A stretch of 64,000 nt of DNA from Unio delphinus (Eukaryota; Mollusca; Bivalvia; Unionida; Unionidae): assembly GCA_029339505.1 (NCBI GenBank), contig JAQISU010000025.1, positions 4,227,001 through 4,291,000 on the forward strand, read 5' to 3'. The first letter of the stretch is position 1, and every line of letters starts with the position of its first letter. Below are positions 1 to 11,519 of this stretch, piece by piece. The notes beneath the pieces are model-generated. The model worked only from the letters and a program-made list of their open reading frames with translations, made no database searches and was not told where the DNA came from. A program made the translations under genes and the position numbers.

Positions 1-720
1 CATCTTATCAGTTTTGGTCAAAGATGCCATATAGTTGAGGTCAAATTGATATAATGATGACAACAAGAGATTGCCTTATGCAGAACTTTTCTACCTGCTG
101 AAACATTAAACCAACACAAAAAAGCCATTATCCCATTGAGATACGTGACTGCAAAAGTAGAGTTATAGTTGTTTCAAACTGCACACACAAGCGCACACGA
201 GTTATTCCCATTGGTGTTCCAAAACAGAATTCAGACGTATGTAAATTGAATTTTACGTCCGGTTCTTTTGGAAATCCCTGACCTAGTTATATTCTGTACT
301 ACTCATCGTACTGAGGGTCTACAAATATCAAAATACTTTCCAACTTCAGTTATTGGTTTAAATACTCTTTCCTCGTTATTTTCTGTAATAAATGATTTTA
401 TGGGATTCGCATTTTTCGAGTGTTTACTTCCCCATTTAGTATTCTGACTTTGTGTGATAGGTCGTAAATTATCTAAAGAAGAATCATATTTATACCTTTT
501 ATGTGATCAAGAACAAAACCATCCTTGATCATTCCATTAAATGCCTCGTAGACGAATCTGTGATTAAGATATTTTTCTTTCCAGCGCCAAATATAAGATA
601 TCCATTATTATTCACAACACCAACTGGATTCTTCAGTCTGTGGTTTCTGACAATACCGTCACGAGATGCTTCATAACTGGTAATCACGGGATGTGGTTGA
701 AATTCTTGTTTCTTTTATAT
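1..720 (-). other. Left edge of the Polinton-like relic, unrecognised minus-strand coding remnant
   Basis: No intact ORF is present. On the minus strand, around 585-690, a short stretch reads as protein-like sequence (an IVRNHRLKNPVGVV segment), and further broken protein-like pieces continue leftwards through several stops and frame changes. The position next to clear Polinton genes suggests it belongs to the same element. I do not recognise the family. The element is probably cut by the window edge, since no terminal inverted repeat is visible here. Confidence 0.3.
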
Positions 721-761
721 ACTATTATTTGTCTAATTCATGAATTGGTTTAATTATTACT

Positions 762-1085
762 TCAGAATCTTTCAATATAGTCTTGAGGTTTTCTTATGAT
801 TTTGTCTTTGACACAGTCAGGGACAGAATCAGGGTCATTGACGGAATCTTTGATGGAGTTTTTAACTCTATTATCATAATAGCGCTTTAGCTCTCTGTAT
901 CGCTTACCACCATAATTGAGAAACAACTGCGACTTACCACGCACACCTACCCCACATCGTATGTAAGATAAGGGCCCTAAGCTCCCACGACGTACACTTT
1001 GTAAATGATATCCACAGAATTCATTTCTGCATGATTTATTACAAGCGGTTAATGATCCTATCGTATGCCATTTGCAATGATTCAT
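762..1085 (-). CDS. Small Cys/His-rich protein of the Polinton-like relic
   Basis: An open frame of 107 codons starts with ATG at 1085 and is read away from the polymerase module, leaving only about 45 bases between the two divergent starts. The N-terminal half has Cys and His residues spaced like a small metal-binding fold (CKWH, CNKSC, CGYH). It is followed by an Arg/Gly-rich stretch (RRGS, CGVGVRGKS) and a basic, Tyr-rich segment. The divergent layout next to the polymerase implies a shared promoter region at 1086-1128. I do not recognise a named family. It could be a small structural or regulatory protein of the element. It is one of the few frames of this relic without an internal stop, although the protein may be longer in the family. 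Confidence 0.4.
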   Translation of the reverse strand: MNHCKWHTIGSLTACNKSCRNEFCGYHLQSVRRGSLGPLSYIRCGVGVRGKSQLFLNYGGKRYRELKRYYDNRVKNSIKDSVNDPDSVPDCVKDKIIRKPQDYIERF

Positions 1086-1128
1086 TATATAATAAATTCT
1101 TTATTTAAACACTTGTTTTAATTATAAT

Positions 1129-3290
1129 ATGGAGGAGTTCGAGAGATTATCGAAAATTACGCCTTGGAAAAATGTTGAATTCAATCTCGATAGAGTCTCC
1201 ACTGATGTACCAAAGAGTCTAATAAGTGATAGAAACATATTGGGTAGAATCCGTGATGGTTTTAATGAATTCAAGCGCGATGGAGCATCTCACTGTTGGT
1301 CACCATTTCAAATTGATGCTATTGTTGATGCTACCATGAACGACGAAAGAGCAGCAGTGATAACCTCACATCTTGACCAGATAAAGTATTTTTTAGAGTG
1401 AAATTCATTATCAGCTCAGAAACGGGGAATTGGATTATACGCGACAAATTTGAACCCATCCTGAAACATAACAGAACTGTCAATGTGAGTTAAGATTCCA
1501 ATCCAGGAATTCTGACTGGAATTGACAAACCGTATTACGAGAGATCCTGTCCTGTAACAGAAGTTGTTTATGGAATCTATCCGATAAATGATAAACCGAG
1601 TATTAAAAATTACATCCAACGAAACTGTCAGGGAGAATACATTATGTAGCAGCACGAATAATAGAGCATTTTACAAATGCGTTGCATGGAAACAAATTGA
1701 CGGATCTAAGACACAAACAAATAAACGAATGGGGATTAACAGTGAAGGAGAGCGGAGCAACAATTCAAGATATAAACAAATTAGAAACATCATTAAGATT
1801 ACCAATAACCGTAATGACGATAACAGGAGAGGTATTACACGAATCAAAATATAAATCAGAAGGAGCTCCAATCAAAATTATTAAACATAACGAACATGTA
1901 TGAACACCTGCGGTAACAATATTTCCGCGGGATAAAACCATAAAATATTACACGGGAAATTTATTTGATTTTATTTACGAGTTAAATAAAAACGATCCTG
2001 TGTCAGTGTGGTTACTGCACAGTTTTGAAGATGAAGAGGGTAAATTCGATCAATTTGTAAGACCCAATGCCGAAATATACCGTACTGAAGCCCTCCACAA
2101 CCAGATGAAAAAGCTAGCTGGTGGTGTTTCAACGGATTACGACGAACAATTATTAACAAACTGTTTTACAATTTCATCAGTTGCAGCTCATTTCACGAGA
2201 ATGAGAAATCTATGGAAACCAACAAGAGCATAATTGCTCTCAGATATCGAATCAAGCTGCGTGGATTATAACCATGGTGGATTATAGAATACAAAATACG
2301 ACCCTGAAAGTATTATTTCGATTGATATGATTGCGTGTTATCCAGGGAGTTTTCTCGGGTATGGAGAGTGCACACATGAGATGACTCGTGTTGCGATTAA
2401 TGGACCACTGCCCGATTTCGATTTAACCGGATTCGCTCGTGTGATATCATTTGAATTAAATAAAGGACTTCATCGATGCTGTTATGTTTGGTTTGGTAGA
2501 CACATCTCTGAAAAACAATGGATGCCAATAGTGTTATTACGGTATATGACTGATTCTAAAATGATGATATCGCTGATTGTCAGTGAAGCAATTATATCAT
2601 ATCGAGCGCAGACTGAAGTATGGTTACAACAACCCGATAGTCTAGATAGTATAATCAGCGAAAACAAAAAACAATTCCCCAATCTCGACGAAGAATATAT
2701 CGTGAAATGGTCCAAAGAAATCTTTGAAGTTAGAAATAAACACGCAAAAGATTTCAGTAGAAGAATAATTGGTAAATTCGCACAAGGTGGAAAATACGAC
2801 CACAAACGATATTCTTCGCGGTGAATTATAGATGATACTGAATACGATTTTATAATCGCAGATGTAACATCTAGGGGTATATACGTCGATTGTAAAGACG
2901 TTTTCTTGTCCGATGGAACCAAATTGGGTAAAATTGTTACTTACACAGATGGAGAAAATCCACAATATACGTACTTAACGTCGTATATGCAGGCTTACAC
3001 TTCTATCAATTTACTTTCGATGATAAATAGATTTCCTGAATCCGCAGTTAGAGTCGATACTGATTTATTTTATATAGACGTAAAACATAAAGAAGCAGTG
3101 GCTGAATTCACTAATTCAGACGAGAGTTGGGGATCATGGAGAATTAAAAAGGAAATACTGCATGATTATTCTAAATCAGCAGATGTTACGATTGAAGATA
3201 ATTAATTGGAAAATAATCAGATATCAGAACCATCTAATGCACAGTCGTGTTCCGATCCAATGTGTAGATATAAAACCAGTTACTTAACGG
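1129..3290 (+). pseudogene. Family B DNA polymerase of a Polinton/adintovirus-like element, frameshifted
   Basis: This is the replicative polymerase of an integrated virus-like element, broken into at least five frames. The first open piece runs 1129-1401 from an ATG. Later pieces are at 1682-1903, 2000-2233, 2327-2824 and 2906-3205, separated by stops and small shifts. Family B landmarks are visible: motif A-like IDMIACYPGS near 2315, a motif B-like KFAQGG segment near 2770, and motif C VDTDLFY at 3053. The catalytic Asp pair of motif C (DTD) is still present. Between 1680 and 2230 the sequence resembles the upstream non-catalytic region of these polymerases. The frame leads directly into the helicase module with no intergenic gap. 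It cannot make a functional protein as it stands. Assignment to the family B class is firm; the exact viral lineage is inferred from the neighbouring integrase and ATPase. Confidence 0.85.
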
Positions 3291-4324
3291 CTGTGGTGGA
3301 TCAGGAAAGACGACTCGTGTGATTGAATTATTTCGAGGGAAATCAAACATGATTGTGCTAACACCAACACACAGACTTGCAGGAGATGAAAAAGCGAGGA
3401 ATTAATGTTTGCACTTATCACAGTTTCTTTCGATGGAAAGGTGACGATCGAATGGGTGGAAAAAATATTCCTGACATCATTATTTGGGATGCGATATGCA
3501 CGGTGTCGTTAGATATATTACAAAGGTTTCTCGATTGGTTATTGCTAGCGAATACAAAAGTGATAATGTGTGGCGATTATGGTCAACCACCACCATTTAT
3601 CGGTTTGTCTCCACATGATTGGCAAAAGAATTTTGTAGACTATTATGAAGAAATTAGTACTGATAATAGAGCACTTGATAATGAATTACGCGAGTTCAAG
3701 AAACTAATCAGATTACAACCGAATAGAATCCATTCTGAAATAGCGCGTGAAATAATTTCAGAAACCCCATTAAATGATTTCTTTGAAGCGTGGAGACCAA
3801 ACGATTTGATAGTAGTAAGTAGAAAGATAGTCAGAGACACACTTCAGATGAAGTTATTTAACACGCATAAAGAAAAATGTGCAATACTTCCAGTGCCGCT
3901 GTGTTATAGACCCAAGGATACAAGAAGACAAAATATTGTTGATATTCCAGGCCTGACAGAAAAGCATATTTTAGTGTTAACAGATATTATGTTGGTTGAT
4001 ATCAGTGTTGTCGAAGATGCATTGCATACTGATAAATCCCCATGGAAGCTATGATATGCAGCGACGATACATTCCTCGCAGGGGTTGACTATATCCGATA
4101 CGATTGTTTGGATCATAGATAATCGCATCGAGTGTTCGAATTTAGTTTATCTTGCAGTGTCAAGAGTACGAAGAATAAATCAACTTCGAAGAGTTGTTTT
4201 AGGTGATAATGACACAATAATCATTGATATTGTCAGCGATGACATAAACAGAAAAAAACTCTCTGGTTATAAACAGCAGGATAAAAAAGTAACAGAAAAT
4301 TTGATATTGATGCCGAATTTATAA
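3255..4324 (+). pseudogene. Superfamily 1 helicase module downstream of the polymerase, frameshifted
   Basis: A Walker A motif (GCGGSGKTT) is encoded at 3289-3315. It is followed after a frame change by an open stretch from 3377 to 4054 with YHSFF, a Walker B-like IIIWDA (helicases usually have DE here) and the SF1 motif III-like CGDYGQPPP. A C-terminal SF1 segment at 4085-4324 carries GLTISDT and YLAVSRVRR, the typical UvrD_C2-like end with the motif VI arginines. Domain order is that of Pif1/RecD-type 5'-3' helicases. It follows the polymerase motif C by only about 75 codons, so the two probably formed one replicase polypeptide or overlapping genes in the intact element. At least two frame breaks are present. 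The helicase superfamily is firm; the fusion is an inference. Confidence 0.85.
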
Positions 4325-4505
4325 TTACACTGAAACAACAACAGAATAATCACTGTGCGAGTTGCAATTGTATAATGCGTTGGTGTTGGTCGGATAAGGA
4401 TCGTCGCCAATTTACCGCAGACAGAAAAGATAGCAGCGTAGGTCATACCAGAGATAATGTGATGCTAACTTGTCTTGAGTGCAACAGGCGCAGAGATGCT
4501 AGTTA
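4318..4505 (+). pseudogene. HNH endonuclease module at the end of the replicase series
   Basis: In a third frame relative to the helicase end, an open segment up to the TAA at 4503 contains CASCNC, then a DRRQFTADRKD segment, then GHTRDNVMLTCLECNRRR. The paired CxxC/CxxC cysteines and the D-R...GHT-DN-L-C--CN pattern are typical of an HNH (zinc-stabilised) nuclease. It begins within a few bases of the helicase stop and is in the same direction, which suggests a polymerase-helicase-HNH series in the intact element. The stop at 4503 abuts the 3' end of the convergent integrase, marking a convergent gene boundary. A single small frameshift separates it from the helicase. Confidence 0.75.
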
Positions 4506-5365
4506 ATACCCTCCGGCGGTAATTCAGTATCCCCGGGTATAACTTGTAGTTGTTCACGAGTAAATCCTCGCTGAGGAGCAGTCGAATCCAATCTATAGAC
4601 TGGCGATCTACCCGTGGATCGTGTTATGCTAGATATTTTATGTGCAGTTACTCCAAATAGGATCAGTAGCTCTTTTATGGCCACCTTTGAGCTCTTCTGG
4701 TTAATGTAAATATCTAACAGTGACATTGCCGCGTATTGGATCTTTTGAAAAATCATTTTGCGGTTTTACAGGTATATACTTTTTATTATCGCATTGTTAG
4801 GTTTCGTATTAATTGTTCGAGTAATCTCATTATTCAGCGCGATAATTACGAATGGTAATCTCTTGACCCATTCACGGGATCGTTTATCCTGAAAAAAAAA
4901 CACCTTCGCGTGTTGATATCCAAATAACCGCTAAGCATGTGTCCGATTAAATCGTTCAGCAATTGCCTGATCGCGATGTAATGCAGTGTGTCCTCGTCTG
5001 AAGGTGACATTATGATGCTTCATTGTTGATAACACTGCACCCTGAAATTCCTTGCCAGGATTAACTTGTAATAGATTTGGCCAGTGCAGAAGACCTCGTC
5101 GATAAATCCTTTCAAACGCAGAAGCAACTTCAGCTGATGACTTCGTCTTTAGCGGTTCTGTTTGTATCGACTGGCAATATCAACTACGGTTAGCGCATAT
5201 TTGTAAAAGTTAATTTGTTTAGGCGGTGGTAGATAAATTTGCCATATCGCCTGTTAGGATAAACAATCGGCTGCAGTGGTATTTTTCACCTTTGCGGGTC
5301 TAGCTAGTTTACTGATTGCTGCTTTACCCCTCCAGTATCCTCTTTGGGAATAATAAATAGATTCC
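4499..5365 (-). pseudogene. Polinton-type retroviral-like integrase (rve), frameshifted
   Basis: Read on the minus strand, the 5' part (about 5360-5170) shows a GYWRGKAAI segment and YALTVVDIASRYK, which lies at the start of the catalytic core. The middle (about 5100-4930) contains NPGKEF, RRGHTALHRDQAIAERFNR and RLFGYQHAK, matching the region around the catalytic Glu of DDE integrases of Polintons. The segment SREWVKRLP...ALNNEITR follows near 4870-4820. The C-terminal piece is an open frame at 4756-4499 ending RGFTREQLQVIPGDTELPPE, a characteristic tail of these integrases. At least three frame breaks and stops occur. The integrase inserts the linear element into the host genome. It is convergent with the replicase module. 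Confidence 0.8.
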
Positions 5366-5374
5366 ATGATGTTG

Positions 5375-5720
5375 TTAATTACCATCACCCAACATTAAAT
5401 TACTTTTCATCGCCGATTTTATCAACCATGAAGCCAATTTTTCTTTGATGAATTTATCAGTTATAGAATTCAACGCATGAATCAATTTTACATCTGCGAT
5501 ATGTCTGTGTTGCAGATTGCTGCTTTTATAAGCATCATCATGAGCATGACACGCCTTATCAATAGCGTTTATTGGGTTTTTCACCGGGTCGGGGACGGTT
5601 TTGATCATCGATTCTAATATCGAGTCTGGTCTCTGGTTCACAATAACTATATCCTGGAAGGTGTTTTTCTCCTGGATACTTCGCCCATGGTGTTCCTGGG
5701 AGTTTTACTAACTTGGCTGA
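5375..5720 (-). pseudogene. Phospholipase A2 domain protein of the element, frameshifted
   Basis: The open frame from 5641 to 5375 contains NAIDKACHAHDDAY, with the HD..Y signature of the parvovirus VP1-type phospholipase A2 catalytic helix, followed by ADVKLIHAL. Upstream in another frame, 5705-5600, a YSYCEPETRLD segment sits where the calcium-binding loop (C-G-P-G-T in active enzymes) is expected, and the glycines are replaced. In virions, domains of this type are known in parvoviruses to help membrane passage. Here it lies on the minus strand upstream of the integrase. The altered loop and the frame break mean this copy is dead. Domain identity is fairly secure from the HD..Y helix; its role in this element is inferred. 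Confidence 0.7.
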
Positions 5721-5760
5721 ATATCACCTCCTGCTTTCTTTTCTAAATCATCTGCAGATT

Positions 5761-5898
5761 TCATAGAAATAAATCAAATTTTTTTGTACCACATTGTTCA
5801 CACTTACCAGCAAGTGCTGATCTGTTATTTTTAGTTGTAATCGTCGTCAAGTCGTTTGTGCTAGTACGCTTCTCACATTTCACACCATTTGGATCCAT
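5761..5898 (-). pseudogene. Small zinc-ribbon-like N-terminal piece upstream of the PLA2 domain
   Basis: A 45-codon frame from the ATG at 5898 includes RSALAGKCEQCGTKK, a half zinc ribbon (CxxC) in a basic context, before stopping at 5761. In the next frame the coding character continues into the Gly-rich stretch that precedes the PLA2 domain. It is therefore likely the N-terminus of the same protein, cut by a frameshift. It could instead be a separate small basic protein. The start codon is placed well, just upstream of the divergent ATPase gene. Confidence 0.45.
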
Positions 5899-5989
5899 AA
5901 TTTATTTGCAATAACATGAATGTAATTGATTTTTCGGCGACAAAATCACGAGATCCTGTTAAACATCATGCAGCGCTACCACATTAATT

Positions 5990-6581
5990 TCGTATAATTA
6001 TAATTGGACCATCTGGAAGTGGCAAGACGCAACTGCTACCTAATTTGATAATGAAATGGTTGAAATGGGATAAACTATATTTGATTGCTCCTAGCGCAGA
6101 CGATCAGCGATGTTACGAGGTGTTAAAGGATTTTAACGTGAAAGCAAAATCGGAAATCGATAAAGATATTGTTGAGTTTATAACCGATATCGAGGTAGCC
6201 CTGAGCATTGATGATATTGATGGAAGTATTAACAATTTTGTCTTATATGATGATGTCAAGTTAGACAATTAAAATAATCCCGCTAGGATATTTTCCAGAG
6301 GTAGGCATAAAAATACCGATGTGATATATTTCACTCAACGATGCACTCAAATACAAAAAGTGATCAGAGATAACTGCAATATTCTTTCTGTATTCAACGG
6401 AGTTGACACACATACGCTACGAAATATTCATCAGACCTGTTGCAGTGGAGACGTGGGTCATGGTCACTTTAGAGATTTCTTTAATCGCGCTCAATCAATC
6501 CCACATGGAATTGTAACGATAAATTTGCATGACTATAGCTCAAGATATCGTATCGGACTTGATCAATTAGTCTGTTTGTGA
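5990..6581 (+). pseudogene. FtsK/HerA-type DNA-packaging ATPase (A32-like), frameshifted
   Basis: A Walker A motif GPSGSGKT is encoded at 6006-6029 and is followed by an open frame to 6272 (LIAPSADDQRCYEVL, then an acidic stretch ending FVLYDDV, the Walker B position). After a break, a second open piece at 6321-6581 holds VIYFTQRCTQIQKVIRDN, which matches the sensor region of A32-like packaging ATPases of Polintons and related viruses, and ends RIGLDQLV. The enzyme pumps DNA into capsids. Its presence shows that the ancestor was a capsid-forming virus rather than a bare transposon. Two or more breaks and the absence of an intact start make this copy inactive. No capsid or protease gene is visible before coding signal ends near 6590, so the element is incomplete. 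Confidence 0.8.
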
Positions 6582-6649
6582 AATCCTAAAAGGATTTTTA
6601 ACCCCATAGCAGCAGAGAGGGTGTGACAACGACCTTGCGTCCCCAAAGG

Positions 6650-6745
6650 AAAATTTTCTTTTACGATTTGGAGGAAGCCTTGGTTTGCCAAATATACATT
6701 TTTTTTACGATTTTGGAGGAAGCCTTGGTTTGCCAAATGGACGCT
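6650..6745. repeat. Tandem duplication of about 46 bp just beyond the ATPase relic
   Basis: Two near-identical copies of TTACGATTTGGAGGAAGCC plus the following TTGGTTTGCCAAAT lie at about 6661-6691 and 6707-6740. The second differs by one extra T and a few bases. This is where the Polinton coding signal stops. The repeat may lie at the broken edge of the element, but no matching terminal inverted repeat is seen. Confidence 0.7.
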
Positions 6746-6779
6746 TCTATAAAGTTGTCCGATTCGCCCTCCCTGCTGC

Positions 6780-8640
6780 AAAACAGACTTCAGAATCCGT
6801 CATCGTCTTCCAACTACGACTTTAATAACTTAATTTGTATATTATTCTTGAATTATTTTTGGTTTTGATTCTGACAACTGTACGTTTTTTACCATTTTGA
6901 CAATCTTTTTACTGGAAATATTTTTTTTACAATTTACAATGCTTATTGTTTTCACCCTTTTTATTACTGTTTATAAGAGCCAAAACACGTAACAATACAT
7001 TGTTAGAAAAAAAACTGAACCGAAGTGAACATTATAACATTGGCAACAGAGCTCTTAATATAATTCCGTACAATGCTTTATTCATTGAACTTGAATTAAC
7101 TATGTTTTTGTTGTTTTATTTAATTTGTTGGTTTCAGTTATATTGAATATTTTATGAACATCGCAAAACACTTTATTTCGATACAAAACTTAGTCTTAAT
7201 CATTGGGATGCTAATCATGACTTTCATAATGCTTAAAACGACTTAGTCACCAAGACTGATTTTGGATGAGTTTACTTTTATGGCTCGTTAGCTCTTAAGG
7301 GGTTTTGGACTGAATTATACATTTGAAACCGTTTTGTGTAGTTTGAACGTATTTAAATATTCCTGTTTTAAGTTAAATTGTTTGTGTAAAATACGCTGCT
7401 TATCTAGGGAGATTGTATAATATGTGCAAGAAACATTAAAAGGGATATAGCTCTATGTTACGTACCCTAATGTGTTGAGAAGTAATCCATAGATAGCCGA
7501 TACTATCCTCAAGTCGAGTATCTTCTATCTGCTCCATAATGTGTCATGTGTCTGCAAATGATGTACACAAGCACGTGGTTTTTTTTTCTAAAGTATGTAC
7601 GCATATTCAAATTCTACTTGTATCATAATTACGTTCCAAATTTTATTTTAAGTCTGATTCACAAATATTATGCACAAACTTTTAACAAATGTTCAGAATA
7701 CAAACTGCACCTTGAGCCATGCTGTTGAGTACAATGTGTTTTTATTTTGTGTAGGTTACAAAACATTTAAAATAAATATTTCATTTTACACTTAAAATGT
7801 TATATGACAAAAAATAATGTATTACAGCTTGTATACATACTTCATAAATGTCTAAAATTTAAAAGAAATATTGCACATTCTGAAAAACCGTGTATAGAGG
7901 TTTTTGTTTTGCCCATGTGAAATATTAGTCGACCCTGCAAAGAGATCTTTATTTTAATCAAGGATCTTTAATTTCTTCTGTAAAAAAACAATATTAAAAA
8001 GAGGCTGGACAGAAGATATAATACTTTTCTTTGAGACCCTGTGTACATCCACTTAGATCTGAACAAAGAAGAAACCACTACTAGTACAATATGCATGAAG
8101 TTGAAAACTAAGTTTTTAAATATTTTGATTGTGCTTTGAATTTACCTTCCACGTCTCCAAACCAGTCACTATCATATTTATTTACACACAATTTAGAAGA
8201 CGCAGAAAGTATGTGGAAACACAGAAAAGGTTTTAAATAATTAATTTTGACTGTTAAGGTCAGATTTAATTTTTCGCTAAACATTTGTTTTATATGGGTC
8301 ATGTAGATTCTAAAAAAAATGTTGAATAACATATCTACATTTAACAAACTTTGTGGTTTTCTTAAACGCATGCACACAAAATAAACAAGGTTAGAAACAG
8401 GCGATCATCCTAAACTGTAAATTTAGACTACACACCAGTTAACAATGATCGAGATAAAATGAGATGACCGGCTGATTAAAAATCATCGACACACAGACAA
8501 GACTGTTCGCAGTGTAGAACTGGTCGATGCACGAATGAGACTAAACACTGATAAATGTATCGAGACAGAAATGAAACTGCACACAAGGCTCTGTTGAGCA
8601 GATGCATTTAAACTCCATACTGAATGGATTGTTGTCTTTT
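6780..8640. other. AT-rich intergenic sequence, no feature recognised
   Basis: Only short, low-complexity frames occur. I see no splice-bounded coding segment, RNA gene or repeat structure that I can support. Confidence 0.6.
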
Positions 8641-8656
8641 GCTCAGAGCGAATTCT

Positions 8657-9215
8657 GTTCTTGGTTCATGGATATGGCAACATTGATACAATTCATCTAC
8701 CATTGCTACCTTTCATTCCTTTATGATGTGGTTTTGCGCACAATTTTTATTGTAAACACATAATAATAATCACGCTTCAATGATACTTACCGTAAAGTTA
8801 AAATTAAGCATAAATATCATTGCAGCATAACATTGATTTCACAAATTAAATTTATATTTAGAATTTTATAATAAGCACATAAATTCAGTAGAAAGAAAAG
8901 ACGTATCTATTATCTACTGATGTAACGAAAGACATATGTATAGGCTTAATAGAGCAGAGTGTTGTATGATAGAGATATTGTTCTTGGTTCGTGGATATGG
9001 CAACATTCATACAATTCATCTACCACTGCTACCTTTCATTCATTTATGATGTGATTTAGCGCACAATTTTTATTGTAAACACATAATAATAATCACCTTC
9101 AATGATACATATTTATATCTGTTTAAATAATGACGCAAAAATTGAAAACTTAAAGCTAAATTCAAGGCTAAATATCATTGCAACTATACATTGATTTCAC
9201 AATTTAAATGTTTAA
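8657..9215 (+). repeat. Direct duplication of a dispersed repeat, offset about 322 bp
   Basis: The segment starting GTTCTTGGTTCATGGATATG at 8657 recurs at 8979 with a few changes, through the shared CACAATTTTTATTGTAAACA stretch. It continues after an insertion of about 35 bp in the second copy to about 8860 and 9215. Each copy is about 200 bp. No coding signal is seen. It may be a non-autonomous element that duplicated in tandem. Confidence 0.75.
8903..8979 (+). repeat. Dispersed repeat copy (partner at 20794-20872)
   Basis: The sequence from TATCTATTATCTACTGATGT to ATAGAGATATT is shared, with about eight changes, with 20794-20872. Only two copies are present in this window. The family is unknown. 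Confidence 0.7.
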
Positions 9216-11500
9216 AAGCGCATCACTCACTTATTTTTAGGTTATCATAACAAGCAACAACAACAATACAGGTTGTTAATAGATTATATTATTGTTGTAA
9301 TCTAGAGATCGTAGGTCATATGTAGACTTTGTTTAGATCTTTGTATGATGAGTAATATAATGGACAAAACGTGGTCTACTGGGGCTTTATAGTCATTGAT
9401 TAAAAATCTTCTTTAATTTCGCGAATGTGAGATAGAAAAATAGGCTGACGAAACATGCTTACTCACCATCGCTTATTTATTTTCTGATTTATTGGGTCCT
9501 TTTATATTGCCATTTTGTTGTTCAATGTATTTTGAGCTCATGTTAGATACATTCTAAATAAGCTGTCCTTTTGCTCACGCTTACACTAGTGTAATGCAAC
9601 ACTGGTTAAACGTATTAAGTGGCACATACATCGCAAATAGTAATAGAACATGTGTAAAGCAAGACGCAGATGCTAACTAACATCAACACTGCTGATATTG
9701 ATCAAGCAAATATGACTAGTGATATCATTTTGACAATTTATAGGCAGCACCATCTATACTGATCCAGCAGTTGATACACACACATATAAATATACATTAC
9801 TATATTTGTTTTTGCTATTGAACTCGGAATTAAATTTTGGTTTAAAAACAATTTCTCAGCTGACAGAAAAACTCAAGAACATAAATGCAAGGATTTGGAG
9901 AAGAAAGAATGAGCTTCTTGAAACGCTTTCTCAACACATGTTACACAATGTTTTTAATAAAAGCTAAAGTAGAAATTCGCCAGAAAAGGGTCGCTAATAA
10001 AGTTATTCTACGATCCTAATGTAGCTTTGTTGTCAAGAACACTCAGCAGTATGTATTCGTCAAGGCAATAATTTATAACGTTTCCTTTTATCTCCGTAAA
10101 GTGAAATAGTAAAGATGTTAAGCAAATTAGAAGTTTTTGAACGTGCAGATGTGTGACATTTTCTTCAGAAGGACTTCAGAGTTACACCGGCTGATTGCTT
10201 TAATAAAATTGAATGTATTTGCCCACTGTACTTCTTTTAATTTATTGATTTTTATATGGTGTTGATGTCACATGCAATGTAGATGATGAGACATGCAATC
10301 ATATATAAATTAATATAGTACTATCAAATATTTACGGAGTTGATCATTTACAAAATGTTAACAATAACTTTCCACTATCTACCATTGGACAACATTAGGA
10401 CCTGAAGAAAAACTGCTTTTCTAGAAAATATTGTTAGATCGGAAAAAGTACAAAAGTTTCAACGTTGTGTGAAACAAAATAGTTTTTTTTTAAAAATAAG
10501 GCAACTTCAAGCACAAAGAAAGCGGAGTCAGAGCTTGTGATATTTTTTATATACAAGTCACCAGCCAGGGGCAGTGTCTGAAAACTGTTTTATTGGGTAC
10601 TAACACCACAACTGTAAGGGGCTTTGGCAATCTCTAGACATCCATCACATATTCAGCCAACTAAGGTATACATAAATGCAAATTGCAAACGCATCCATTT
10701 ACCTGTGTCATAATTTTATTCCATCAGGAATATGTGTGTATGTGTGATTCACATTTAAAATGTCGCTTTAACATTTTTGTCAGATAGCTATGATGTATGC
10801 AGTGTGGCAGTTTATAGTGATGTCAAACAATGGAGCATTATGCCACAGACGTCGTATCCCACCAAGTCACATTATCATAACACAGATCTGACCGGTCATA
10901 GCATGAACCTCTTAATGCAGAGCGCCAAGGAATTCAGTTGCTATTAGCATTGATATAAGTCGTTAGTATGACTCAACATGTGTTCAAACGCACTACCTTC
11001 AGCATCCGAGGCAAATAATCTAACCACTTAGGACACCGAAGCAGTCTCCATCAGACTTCATAGTAGGCAAATCAAGTACAATATTGTCTATGGAGAAGTG
11101 GCAATATGGGCTGCCAGGTGTGAAATAGTCTTGACAATGTGGCCTCTAGTTACCCTATCAATCAACCAGAAACATGCTACTAAACACTGTTTATTTTGTA
11201 AGAAAAACCGACACGACAGCAATATCAAGATGAACACCTTGCATTGTATTTTTGGGATTCAGTGTACCAAATTCCCACTATTTTCAACTAAAATTATAGT
11301 GCCATGTTTCTGACACGTGAGAAGCCTTATCATTGCTGGCACCACATACATTCGTATTCGTTCATCACAATTTAACGAAACTTTATATATAAAAACCCAC
11401 GGTTTTCGGGTGGAGGACAAACTCTCTACAACTAAATAAAAGGTTGGACAAAATCCGCTCTGCCAGAATAAGTATGTTTAAATTTCCAAACCGTCGGAAA
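9216..11500. other. Intergenic sequence with one dispersed repeat
   Basis: No gene is seen. The stretch at about 10793-10853 (TATGATGTATGCAGTGTGGC onwards) matches 63118-63172, so it is a dispersed repeat of unknown type. The rest is AT-rich single-copy-looking DNA. Confidence 0.5.
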
Positions 11501-11519
11501 TATACTAGCATATTTTGAG

